Assembly: GCF_963676685.1 (NCBI RefSeq)
Contig: NC_092355.1
Span: forward strand, 59,679,613 to 59,743,612
Length of the DNA: 64,000 nucleotides
Direction: 5' to 3'
Source: Mytilus edulis
Lineage: Eukaryota; Mollusca; Bivalvia; Mytilida; Mytilidae
Below, one piece after another: positions 25,029 to 35,709 of this stretch (positions within the stretch are counted from its first letter, which is position 1; the number at the start of each line of letters is the position of its first letter). Made by a program: the position numbers and the translations under genes. The notes beneath the pieces were generated by a model. That model searched no databases, was not told the origin of the DNA, and saw only the letters and a program-made list of their open reading frames with translations.

Positions 25029-26874
25029 TCATTTATGAGGGGGGGCAAGGGGTTTAACTGTTATGCTGTTATGGGGCATTTTAATTCTTTGTTATCTGTT
25101 ATTCTGAAAATATATTTACTGTTAGCTGTTATTGTCTTATTCTTTGTTAGCTGTTATATGACTATTATCTATTTTGTTATCTGTTATTGTGAGAATCTAT
25201 TTACTGTTAACTGTTATTGAAAATTGGAATGTTAGCATTTTGACAGCCAATCTTCCGTCGAAATTGAAGATAATTGAAAATTGTGATTTGAATGGATAAT
25301 AGTCTCATTGACACGCTTACCACATCTTCTTACAATGTATATCTATTGGGGTCTTTCTACTGGTATTATCGGGTGGCCCTGTATTTGCAGGAGAATTTCA
25401 GTAACATACATCACATAAACATATAAAATCAATTGGACCCAGGACCATTCCAGTATATATTATTATTACCCTTTGTAATAAATTCCATTGTCTGTGAACA
25501 TGTAGCATTTTGTACAAATTATAATTCACTTATTACTTGTACAATAACTCATAGTATGGATTTTGTTATAAAAAAAAGCATTGGTACACCCTATAGATTG
25601 TTTTATTCAATGACCACATAATAATCTTTATGTTGTACTATTACACCACTGTCCCTGCTTAGGGGAGGATTAGACACCAACTAGCATGCTAAAGTTGACG
25701 CAGTCACATTCTGTATGTGCCTATTTCCAAGTCAGGAGCCTGGATTCAGTGGTTGTAGTTTGTTACTGTGTTACTAAGTTTCTCGTTCACTATTTTGTGG
25801 ATAAATTAGGCAGTTAGTTTTCTCCTTTAAATTGTTTTACATTACTAAGTGATGTGGGTTTGAATTATGGCTTTGGGAACTATACAACATCTTTTTCTTT
25901 TAGTATTTATATTATAAGTGCTACTCCCTCTCTTTTCATTTACATGAAAGAGAACCCTGACCACCATATTTTTAAATGCTTTTGAACTGCTTCACATGGC
26001 GAAAATTGAAGTTCAGAAACCATTGATGCAAACACAGATGTGTCTTCAGTTTATTTTTTTTCGGTAAATACCCCTTTTAAAATCCTACAGCTTCTCCAAT
26101 GCTGTACCCAAATTTTCCATATTCTATAATTTCACATAAGATACATGATTAGTGTTTCACTTGGTGTCATCCAAATTTTCACTAGGTCCAATTTCTATTA
26201 TACTATCAGAATTGTCACTTGAGTCAATTTCTATTATCAGAATATCCATAACTGGCATGCATGTTTCAGTTACATGTCCTATCTCCACTGATCTGGGTAT
26301 TTTTGTATTTTATAAGTAAGTTTTATCATGTGGTCATTAAATAAAAAAAATATATTGTGCATCAATGTTTTTTTATTACTTGTAAAGTATTATATATATT
26401 GCTTTTCAGAAGAAAAAAATCGAAAAATCAAATTGATAATAAAGTGTCAATGGCTGCACTATTTTTAAAAATTAAATAAAAAAACCTAAATCATTAAAAA
26501 TTGATCCCTCAAATGCCCTAGATTAAAAATATCCCTATATCAAAAACAGAAACTAGTAATTTTGTTCAGAAAAATTCAACATCCATACTATAACTTATTG
26601 TACAAGTTACGGGAAAAAATCAACCAAGGCAGAACTGCCTCAACGGCCGAAACGTCTTGTTTACACAAATTACAATTTTCTAGGTTCATACCACAAGTTA
26701 TATACTAAGATCTACGAGTCATCTACTGGATTGGCCCTGGACAGATTAATTTTCATATTTCATTTACTGTTATCTGTTATTATCCCTTTTCAATTCCTTG
26801 TTATCTGTTTTTCACCAAATCAATTCACTGTTTTGCTGTTATGAGGACCCCCCTTGCCCCCCCCCCCTTATTTA
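25029..26874. mobile_element. Element with G-run/C-run inverted ends and CTGTTAT motifs
   Basis: The left end reads ATTTATGAGGGGGGGGCAAG and the right end is its imperfect complement (CTTGCCCCCCCCCCCTTATT). Just inside both ends are repeated TTATCTGTTATT motifs in the same orientation. The interior has no recognisable protein. Treating it as one 1.85 kb non-autonomous element is an inference from the paired ends. Confidence 0.5.
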
Positions 26875-27626
26875 TATAAATTGCCTGTTGACAAAAGTAT
26901 GACTTTTTCGGAATACTAAGAATTTATTTTCTTATCCTAAGCATAGATTACCTTAGACGTATTTTGGCACAACTTTTTACGGAATTTTGGGTCATCAATG
27001 CTCTTCAACTTTGTACTTGTTTGGCTTTATAAAACCATTCAATCCACAATTTTTCTACATTTGAAAATGCCTGTACAAAGTCAGGAATATGACACTTGTT
27101 GTCCAATCTTTAGATGTGTTTTATCATTTGATTTTGCCATTTGATGATTGACTTTCCGTTTTGAATTTTCCTCGAAAATCAGTATTCTTGTGATTATATT
27201 TTCTTATCCCAGGCAAAGATTACCGTATCAGTATTTGGCACAACTTTTTTTTTTGGAATTTTGGATCCTCAATTCTTTTAAACTTTGTACTTGTTTGACT
27301 TTATAAATATTTTGGATATGAGCGTCACTGATGAGTCTTATGTAGACAAAACGCGCGTATTGCGTACTAAATTATATACTTGGTACCTATGATAACTATT
27401 TAGCTAGGGAATTATAACTTTTAGTCCTGATGCTTTGTCTTTAGTTTTCAGTGTTGTGTGTTGCATACTTTTGTTTGTCTGTTGATCTTTTTTTACCATG
27501 GTTTTGTCAGTTTATATTTAACTTATAATCTTGCATATCCCTCTGATGTATATCTTTCGCTTTTTTATACTCGTGTTAAGACCAATTTCAAATATTCCTT
27601 CAATTTGGAAAATTAATATCTTTAAA

Positions 27627-28456
27627 CTAGAGGCTCTAAAGAGCCTGTGTCGCTCACCTTGGTTTATGTGCATATTAAGCAAAGGACACAGATGGATTCA
27701 TGACAAAATTGTGTTTTGGTGATGCGTTTGAAGTTCTTGCTTTACTGAAGGTTCTTGCTACTTACAATTATATCTAAAATGAACTTTGCCCATTAGTAAC
27801 AGAGGAAATTATTTGGTAAAAATTTACAAAAATTAGAAATTGCAATTAGATGAAAATGAACTGAATTATTCTATGCCACGTGATAAGGTGTTTTTCAATA
27901 GAAATGTGTGTAACATATGTTAAAAATTGACTATAAAGGGCAATAACTCCTTAAGGGGTCAACTGACCATTTTGGTCATTTAACTTATTTGTATATCTTA
28001 CTTTGCTGAACATTATTGCTGTTTACAGTTCATCTCTATCTATAATAGTATTTAAGATAATAACCAAAAAACCGGCAACCCAACAACCGGTTGTCCAATT
28101 CATCTGAAATTTTCAGAGCAGATAGATCTTGACCTGATAAACAATTTAACCCCTCGTCAGATTTGCTCTAAATGCTTTGGTTTCAGAGTTATAAGCCAAC
28201 ATCTACATTTTACCCCTATGTTCTATTTTTAGCCATTGCGGCCATTTTGGTTGGTTAGCCGGGTTACCGGACACATTTTTTAAACTAGATACCCCAATGA
28301 TGATTGTGGCCAAGTTTGGTTAAACTTGGCCCAGTACTTTCAGAGGAGAAGATTTTTGTAAAAGTTAACGACGGACGACGGACGCAGGACGACGACGGAC
28401 GACGCCGGACGCCACGTGATGAGAAAAGCTCACTTGGCACTTCGGGCAAGGTGAGC
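27627..28456. mobile_element. Bivalve repeat with GCTCACCTT inverted ends
   Basis: Starts AGAGGCTCTAAAGAGCCTGT and GTCGCTCACCTTGG, and ends CTCACTTGGCACTTCGGGCA then AGGTGAGCT. The short inverted termini, a run of GACGGACGACG-type repeats before the 3' end and the recurrent ACGGCCATTTTGG-type core identify a family with a second, truncated copy at 57,772-58,385. Confidence 0.8.
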
Positions 28457-28476
28457 TAAACATTAGTCTTTTAGAA

Positions 28477-28660
28477 TGGAAATGGGGAATGTGTAAACCC
28501 GAATAAAGAGCAGACAACAGCCGAAGGCCACCAATGGGTCTTCAATGCAGCGAGAAAATTCCGCACCCAGATGCGTGCTTTAACTTGCCCCTGAACTAAA
28601 AGGTATACTAGTTCCTTGATTAATGCACGTCATACTAACATCCGAAATATCTAATAGAAA
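28477..28660 (+). repeat. Interspersed repeat family R4
   Basis: Contains GAAATGGGGAATGTGT, CAGCCGAAGGCCACCAATGG and GTCTTCAATGCAGCGAGAAA. Copies lie at 45,670-45,860 (same strand), and reversed at 42,660-42,795 and 37,440-37,525. Confidence 0.85.
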
Positions 28661-29285
28661 CTCAATTTTAAAATCATACAACTTAACAAAGGCCATAGAC
28701 GGTCAGGCGCAAAAATGCGGTGAGGTTAAACATGTTTTATTAGATCTTAATCCTCTCCCTATACCTCTAGCCAATGTAGAAAAAAAAACACACACAACAA
28801 TACACACAGTAAAACTCAGCTTAAAAGAAGTCTAAATCTGATGTCGGAATAAGTTACAGAAGACACTCAACAAAATGACAAAGATAAATATATTAACACA
28901 GTCAAAGGACTACTAGCATTTACTGACATGACAGCTCCAGTCTGAGACCTCAATTAAACTTATTGAAAGATTATGACTTCATCATGTGAATTTCGTTAGG
29001 GGTTTAGTATTATACCATCATAAAATGAATGAGAAGAACAAAATTAACCCGTGTCATGCCAACAACTGGTTTTAGAATAACTGTGTTTATTTCCGATGCG
29101 AAGACCCTAAAAGTGAATCAAAATCAAAGACAAAATATGCTTTGTCTGCTAAGAGCTGCAAAAACGAAACTTGTATAAGACAAGATGAAACTGAGTATTC
29201 GGCAACATTGAATTTCATGATAAAGCTCGTTAAAACATTGAAGTGCGTTCAGTGCCAATTGAATCATTCCACTTTAACAGACATT
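28661..29285. other. No gene seen; downstream flank of the TIR-CCCH gene
   Basis: Contains repeat-like sequence around 29,070-29,150 (GTGTTTATTTCCGATGCGAA), which I recognise as a common mussel repeat. No further exon of the neighbouring minus-strand gene could be identified. Confidence 0.45.
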
Positions 29286-29974
29286 CTAGAAATATGTTAA
29301 GACATATTTATTAAAAATGTTAAACAGACAATTTAAGGACATAGCCACAAAAGCTAAATATATAACACATTTACCCGCTGTAGTTTTCGAATCCTCGCCG
29401 CTAGTACGGGAATTCACGACGTCACTTATATTTTGTTTTGTTTTCAATTCCAAATAATTTTGACATTTTTCTCGATACTGCCATAATATAATATCATCGG
29501 GATGGTCAATATTAAATCCGAATTTTTGCAATAACAATTTTGTCTGTTGGTTAAGAATATCATGAGAGAATTTACAATTCGAACGAGCACATTTCCCGGC
29601 AAACCAGTCTTTACAAATGTGAGGGAACGGGCATGCGTCGTCTGCTACAAAACATCCTTTGTCATTATAATAGTAGCACGGTCCTGATATAGTTTTAGAA
29701 GGAAAATCTTTGAGCCATTTACTACACTTTTCCTTATAAAGTTTTGACAGACGAGAGTACTGTTTCTCAACCGGAAATCCACATTTTTTAAGTTTTTCTA
29801 AGGATTCTTTGTTGAGCACGTGATGTTTGGTGCACGTGTCTTTGCATCCATCGTCTGATAAAATAAATTTAGCACAAACATGAGGCCAAATACATGGTGA
29901 ATGAGGGGTATCTTGATTATAGTTGATGCAAGGTAATGGCACAAATGATATGGTAAGCATCGATCCTGGAAATT
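29286..29974 (-). CDS. TIR-CCCH gene, exon 2 (zinc-finger module)
   Basis: Encodes residues 157-385. The last 27 codons (from residue 359) are hydrophobic and correspond to sequence that is 3' UTR-like in the stray copy at 7.35 kb. A minus-strand AATAAA lies at 29,307-29,312, inside this reading frame. A possible donor CAGCGG|GTAAATG at 29,374 would bypass that tail if another exon exists, but none was found. Confidence 0.85.
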
Positions 29975-31330
29975 CTAAAAAAGATAAATTCAAACATAGT
30001 TTAAAAGATGGCGCTGATACATGACCTATTGTAAACAACTGTTAAAATATCACGTTTTTTTTAGATGAACATCAATTTGCAGATTTAAAAAAAAAGGAAT
30101 GCATATATATATATATACATGTTTCATGAACATTTTTAAAACAGTTGAACGTTAACTTTGCATTCCGAAAAAAAAACAACTTTATCATGTTTATTGTGTA
30201 TAAAAAAAACGTGTTTTATCTCCATCCAAAAATGGTTTTAGATCAAATCGTTTCTATAGGGACTATTTGCTTGGATTTGCAGAGATGTGTGATATAATTT
30301 GAAGGTCTCTTTGTGACTTTCAGACGAAGAACAGCAAAAAAAATCCTCTTACTTTGTTTTGTTTTTGTCCTATTCGTGTAGGAAATTTGCTTATATATAA
30401 AAAGTACAAAAGATTTCCCTTTTTTCAATTCCATATTTATCACACACATATATATGCTATATGGGGATCTGGATGAACTTCGGATGAAGTATGCAGAAAA
30501 GTGAAAAGGGCAAAAATAAAGAAACATAAAAGAATAGAGAATATCTGAGTGCTAAAATAAAGAATAGAGAAAAACGGGGCTAAAATACAAAAAAGAGAAA
30601 CTAATGGAGCGATATCATATAAATGATAGATAATAGAGGGTCCTAAAATATGAAAGAAGCCTAAAAATCAAGGAAAACAAAAATGAGAAAAAATGAAGCA
30701 TGCAACATGCTACCGCTTATAGGTCTAGTGTTGTTCGTAGACCTCAACTTGATATATTAAGTGCTACCGTTAGGAAGCAAACATTTGTAAAATCATGCCC
30801 ATTGAAATGTAAAGAGACGAGCAACAGCTTACCTAGAACTTTTCAAAGATATTTAAATTACCTGTAACTTCCATGTCATTAATAACATCCACAATATCCG
30901 GCATCTTTTCGTCAAGTCCAGCTTGCAACAACATATATGTATATGGCATGAGTGCTTCAGGTACCATACAACTGTCTAATTTTAAAATAATTGGCGGGAA
31001 ACCTTTATTATCCATGTGTAGTTGAACAATTTCAGTCATTTCAATATGGCACCAATAACTGTTTTTGAAATTTTCTGATAGAAGGACAATAGTTTTCAGA
31101 GACTTTTTCATGTATGTTTTTATGTTGTCCTCTATGAGATGTCCAGCTTGAAACTCAATTTCATGTAAACAACATGTAAAGTTCCTCTCACTAAGTTTCG
31201 TAAATAAAGCATGTGCGATCTGTCGGTCTGGTTCCATTGTTGCGTATGATATGAACACGTGATATGTTTTCCCGTCTGGAAGCGGAAACGGCTGTCGACT
31301 TCCATTTTGTATTGAACTGCAGTGCTTCAT
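29286..31330 (-). CDS. TIR domain fused to ZAP/PARP12-like CCCH zinc fingers (two exons)
   Basis: Two exons join cleanly: 31,330-30,862 and 29,974-29,286. The donor is ACAG|GTAATT, the acceptor TTTTTTAG|AATTTC, and the 887-base intron is phase 1. The product is 385 residues. The TIR domain is about residues 21-150: box 1 YHVFISYA (23-30), EFQAGHLIEDNI (59-70), and SYWCHIE, whose E97 lies where NADase-type and signalling TIRs carry a conserved Glu. Residues 172-295 hold paired CCCH motifs: C172, C184, H188 (middle Cys absent); C190-C200-C204-H208; C256-C264-C271-H275; C277-C285-C290-H294. The PHICKDWFAGKC...CKFSHDIL arrangement is that of the ZAP (ZC3HAV1)/PARP12 RNA-binding module. There is no PARP or WWE domain. 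The start chosen is the ATG at 31,330 (AACAATGA); an upstream non-coding or coding exon cannot be excluded. A cytosolic immune sensor or effector is inference. Confidence 0.85.
30862..31330 (-). CDS. TIR-CCCH gene, exon 1 (TIR domain)
   Basis: 469 coding bases for residues 1-156 plus one base of codon 157. It ends at a consensus CAG|GTAAT donor. The N-terminal 20 residues are low in recognisable features, with no signal peptide. Confidence 0.88.
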
Positions 31331-31660
31331 TGTTCTTTTTTCTCGTCTTTCTTTCACTTTCTTTTTTAATACATTATTGGTTTACTCTCTTTCGCATCAG
31401 TCTGAAACACGAAAAAACAACTGGTTTTATTATACACTTCATGGTGGACCAACGTACATGTGTATAAATAATGGTTGTTTCCGACTTGGATAAGCAACCA
31501 AACGACACAAATGATAAAAAGACTGTTACGTAAAGTTTATGTCTTCTGCAATACACTGGTGCCTTTACAATATGGCCACACTATATATCTAATCAATATT
31601 GTCACAAGCTATTAATCGTCCAAACCACCCCAAATGACGTTACTGAAGGGTCTTGTCATT

Positions 31661-32106
31661 TAGAATGAAATTCAAAACAGTGTGGCTGTGGCCATTGATT
31701 GACACATTAAATTCATCCATTGACTGGGACAATTTAGGTGAACGTTTGTATGTAACGACTATTGCTCACTGTGTACTTTTTAAAAACACTTAAACTATGG
31801 GGTCACCAAAGGTTCCCAACACCTTAATAAAGTAATTCGAAAAATTAATCAGAAATAACACGATGTTTGATTTATACCAATTATATAAATCAAAACATAA
31901 AGGTTATTCCTGATTAATTTTTCGAATTATTTTATAATTAAAGGCGTTAAGAAACCTTTGGTGACCCCACAGTTTAAATGTCTATCGTAGGTACGTCGTT
32001 AACATTGGTCGTTACAGATAAACGTTCACGTAAATTGTCCCAGTCAATGGATGAATTTAATGTGTCAATCAATGGCCACAGCCACACTGTTTTGAATTTC
32101 ATTCTA
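31661..32106. repeat. Long foldback (inverted arms of about 210 bases)
   Basis: The left arm (31,661-31,875) and right arm (about 31,895-32,106) are near-identical reverse complements. For example GGCTGTGGCCATTGATTGAC on the left pairs with GTCAATCAATGGCCACAGCC on the right, and AATTCGAAAAATTAATCAG pairs with its complement. Only about 20 bases separate the arms. Transcription through it would give a long hairpin RNA. It lies some 330 bases upstream of the TIR-CCCH start codon. Confidence 0.9.
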
Positions 32107-32399
32107 TGTACATGTAAAGAGTTCCACATTTTAAATTTGTCAAATACAAAATCCATGTTATTACGAATACAAAAAAAAACACCCTAAATTCCAATATCTT
32201 TCTGCGATGTTGAAATGATATTTAAAGGACCAATAACTTAGTATACATTGATCGTATTTCCCTATTATACGTACTAAATAAACAAGTTAATATCCCGTTT
32301 TAAAACAAATTCTACAGGTACGTTCCACTTTAAAAAAACAAATATTTTTATCTATGAAAGAATTAAGTAATTTCTGGAAACGAATACCTTGACTTGAAC

Positions 32400-32565
32400 A
32401 GGGGCGGATCCAACCATTTTAAAAAGGGGGGGGGGGGTTCCTAACCTAGGACAAAAGGGGGGGGGTTCCAATAATATGTCCCCATTCAAATGCATTGATC
32501 GTCCAAAAAAAGGGGGGTTCCAACCCCCGGACCCCCCCCCCCCTCTGGATCCGCGCCTGCTTGAA
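32400..32565. repeat. G-run/C-run repeat with GGATCC inverted ends
   Basis: Opens GGGGCGGATCCAACC, contains long G runs and a long C run, and closes CTGGATCCGCGCCTG. A related unit lies at about 46,735-46,880 (GGATCCGCCACTGAACC end), and a diverged one near 8,700-8,790. Confidence 0.75.
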
Positions 32566-32842
32566 GTAATATGATACTTACAATTTAAAAAGATGATTAT
32601 GTTTTAAACACTTGAGTGGCTAAGTTTTACTATGAAACACGTGTACAAAGAATTTCTTTTAACAGAAAATCTTTTTTGTCCAAATATTCAGAAATCATGA
32701 AATGTTTAACTGCTTTAAAATTATTATCTTTATGATCTTCCCGTATTTCAATTGACCGACATAAAAACAATTCCAAGTCACAAAATTTTGCAATTATACA
32801 CATTAAAAAGCTGTTTTTTCTCGAATCCCACTTTTCAAATAG

Positions 32843-33165
32843 TCAGAGTATACTAGTATTTCAATCTGGTTGTCTGATATGTGATTCCTTATTGTCCAGT
32901 GTCAAACATTACATGCATATTAAATATGATATGTTGCTATATTACGTATTATAAATGTGTCGAGTTTTGGTTTTCTGATTGATTAACTACAAAGTATGAA
33001 ATTTCCAAATAAACTGAGAATACTAGTATTTCAATCTGACTGTCAGATAGATGGTTCCTTCTCGCCCAGTGGCAAATATTACATACATATTAAATACGAT
33101 AATATGTTGATGTATGACGTATTCATAAATCAGTGGGTCGAGTTTAGGTTTTGTGCTTGGATAAC
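32843..33165. repeat. Tandem duplication, about 175-base unit, two diverged copies
   Basis: ATACTAGTATTTCAATCTG occurs at about 32,850 and 33,022. Each is followed by a similar series (CCCAGTG-like, TACATGCATATTAAATA, TCGAGTTT, GGTTTT). The copies are clearly diverged. Confidence 0.75.
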
Positions 33166-34783
33166 CACATAGAGACGTCAGCATAAATTATGATATGATA
33201 CTGTTATTTGTAATAGATCTACCGGATTTTAATGTGCAAGCTCTCAAGGTAAAGTTCAGAGGAAAACAAGTCTCCTTAACATTCCTAATTAATTATATAT
33301 AGGCTCATATATTTTTTCACTGAAATTGCGTGCAAAAAATTAGCAGATAAAAAGCATTCAGCAATTTTCATTTATGGTTTGAAGGCCATTGGCCTATACA
33401 AACTACGGGTTAAGACATATATGTAGGCCATGAGGTTTCAACTAAAAACTGGAAAGGGGGTCATGACTACGTTTCACGGAGATTTCCTTTATAGTATGGA
33501 GCAATCCTTTGATATCACATTCGTGCAAATATATAGGGATAGAAGTTTGCAGTAGTCTAATAAGTTTTCTATTGGCCGTATTAAAAACAAAATATTTTTA
33601 ATCTCAATGCCTTTTTCTCCCCCGGATAATCCCCAGCAACTTAATTAAATAGAAGAAACAAATAAGATGTAACATAAAAAGAGAACTTTTAAAAATAAAG
33701 TCAGGATTTGAAATAGTTTAATATCGTTGTTTGAAATGATGTTATAACAATTGAATATTAACCTATGGTATAAGGTATGAAATATTTGTCATCGGACGTT
33801 TAGCAAACAACAATCAATCAATCAATTATAGACGATTCAGAACTGATCGATAATTGTCTCATTGGCAATCATACCAAACATCCTTATATTTGTATTTACA
33901 AAGTCACAGACAGCTTGTAAGAGTGTAAATTTCTTGTGCTTTATTTTTTGTACATTTGCACATTTAATTTTCAAAATTGTTACAATTCAATATTAGTATA
34001 AATTCTTCGTGCTATAGATGTATGTTTTATAGCTGACACTTATAGATGAATGTATCATTAGTCCCTGAGTTTACAGTAACTATAAATTAATTTATTCATT
34101 AATCATGTTAATTCATAGAAACAAACGCGATAATATTTTATCTTCATTTTCAGAAGAAGTAAAATTCAGTATGATAACAAACCATCGACACAAATCCCAT
34201 TTCAGTGATTTAAACTAAAAACCCATAAAGGCCTCATGTTTATATACAAAATTCGCCGGTATGCGGAAGACAAATGTATGGTATTTTGCAATCACTTCAA
34301 CTGTATCAAGGATAATGGTAACATTAATTTAAAACTATTTTTTAAACTGATAAAGCATGAAAAATCTTACCATAGTCAGACAATTCCTTCATTAGTACCT
34401 ATGACAACACAACTGTGACAGTTTAACATGTTAATGACCTAGTTTTCCTCCAGTCGGATTGCATAGTTTGTTTGTTTGACGTCATATAGTATGTACATTA
34501 TCTAGATATATCATTATATTCATATATTTAAATCAGCTGACATACATCAGTGATTCATACGATTTTTTGGTGTAGAGATGAGATGCAATTACTTGGAATA
34601 AATTTCAATAATTTTCAATTACCGGATTTACGTTTTCAGACATAAAAAATCCAATTTTTAATTATGAGACAGAGTTTAGACTTAAACTAGATGACCATAT
34701 TGGGTCATATTGTGTCATAAAGTGACACACGTTTCACTGGCAATTTTATCATAATAATTATATTCCTTATTTATATAATATAG
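33166..34783. other. No gene seen
   Basis: AT-rich intergenic DNA with only short repeat fragments, for example ATTGTCTCATTGGCAATCAT near 33,853, part of the R3-type family on the other strand. Confidence 0.45.
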
Positions 34784-35709
34784 ATAGATATGTTCCAGAC
34801 CATATTCATGAGTATTTGGACCATACGCGTATGGTCATGACCATATGCGTATACTCATATGGTCCGACCATACGCGTATGGTCCGACCGTACGCGTATGG
34901 TCGGACCATATGAGTATTATACTCGTTTGGTTATTAACCGGCCGGACCATATGAGTATTTGGACCATATAGGTATTTTTTCAAATGTACAATAGAAATAA
35001 TACGTATTGATTTTACATTTCAAAAGCTACATAAACATTAAATATTGATGCCACAGTTGATCTTAGTTTTCATCGCTTATTGTATTTGTGTATGCTTGTG
35101 TATACTTAGAATGACATTCACACAGTTCCATACATGTAGCCTTTCTGCGATTGCTTGTTTTGGCTTTGTGCAGTTATATCGACTCGGACAATTCCGATGT
35201 GTCTACGGTGTTTTTAAGAAACTCTAAATCTCCAATATCGTAAAATGAATATCACAGATCAAATTAAATGAAGGCAGTTGCTATTTCATGGCTCTTAAAT
35301 GCTATTTTACGGGTCTTATAATTAAGATTAAAATAGGAAGTATAGAAATAAAGAATAGAAAAAATAAAGAAACATACACTTCTAATATTTTACTCATCAA
35401 AAATGTCTTAAAAAATATCACGATCTTTAAAAAATATCATGATCCTTGCCGGTGATGTCACCTACTTTAAACAATAAAATTTCTTTTACAATATGTTCAT
35501 TTGATTTTGACATCTTTTTATAATTGTACTTACAATAATATTAACTGAGTATGTGAAACTGTTTTTTTTTATAAGTTTTTTTAATGACATTTAAGTGGCG
35601 TAACAACCAGAAGGTTCACACCTAATGAAGAGTTTAAACGTATACTTGTTGATTACCCCGACCATACGCGTATGGTCCAGATACTAATATGGTCCGGAAC
35701 AGATATACA
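34784..35709. mobile_element. Palindrome-rich element with inverted ends
   Basis: The left end TAGATATGTTCCAGACCATA and the right end (TATGGTCCGGAACAGATATA) are imperfect inverted repeats. Next to the ends are several copies of the perfect 16-base palindrome ACCATACGCGTATGGT or close variants: 34,820, 34,867, 34,887 (variant) and 35,661. There is no ORF of note. The element boundaries are inferred from these ends. Confidence 0.65.

Noticed and set aside
31974-32187. Paired open frames on opposite strands
   Set aside because: Both lie in the right arm of the 31.66-32.11 kb foldback; mirror-image artefact.
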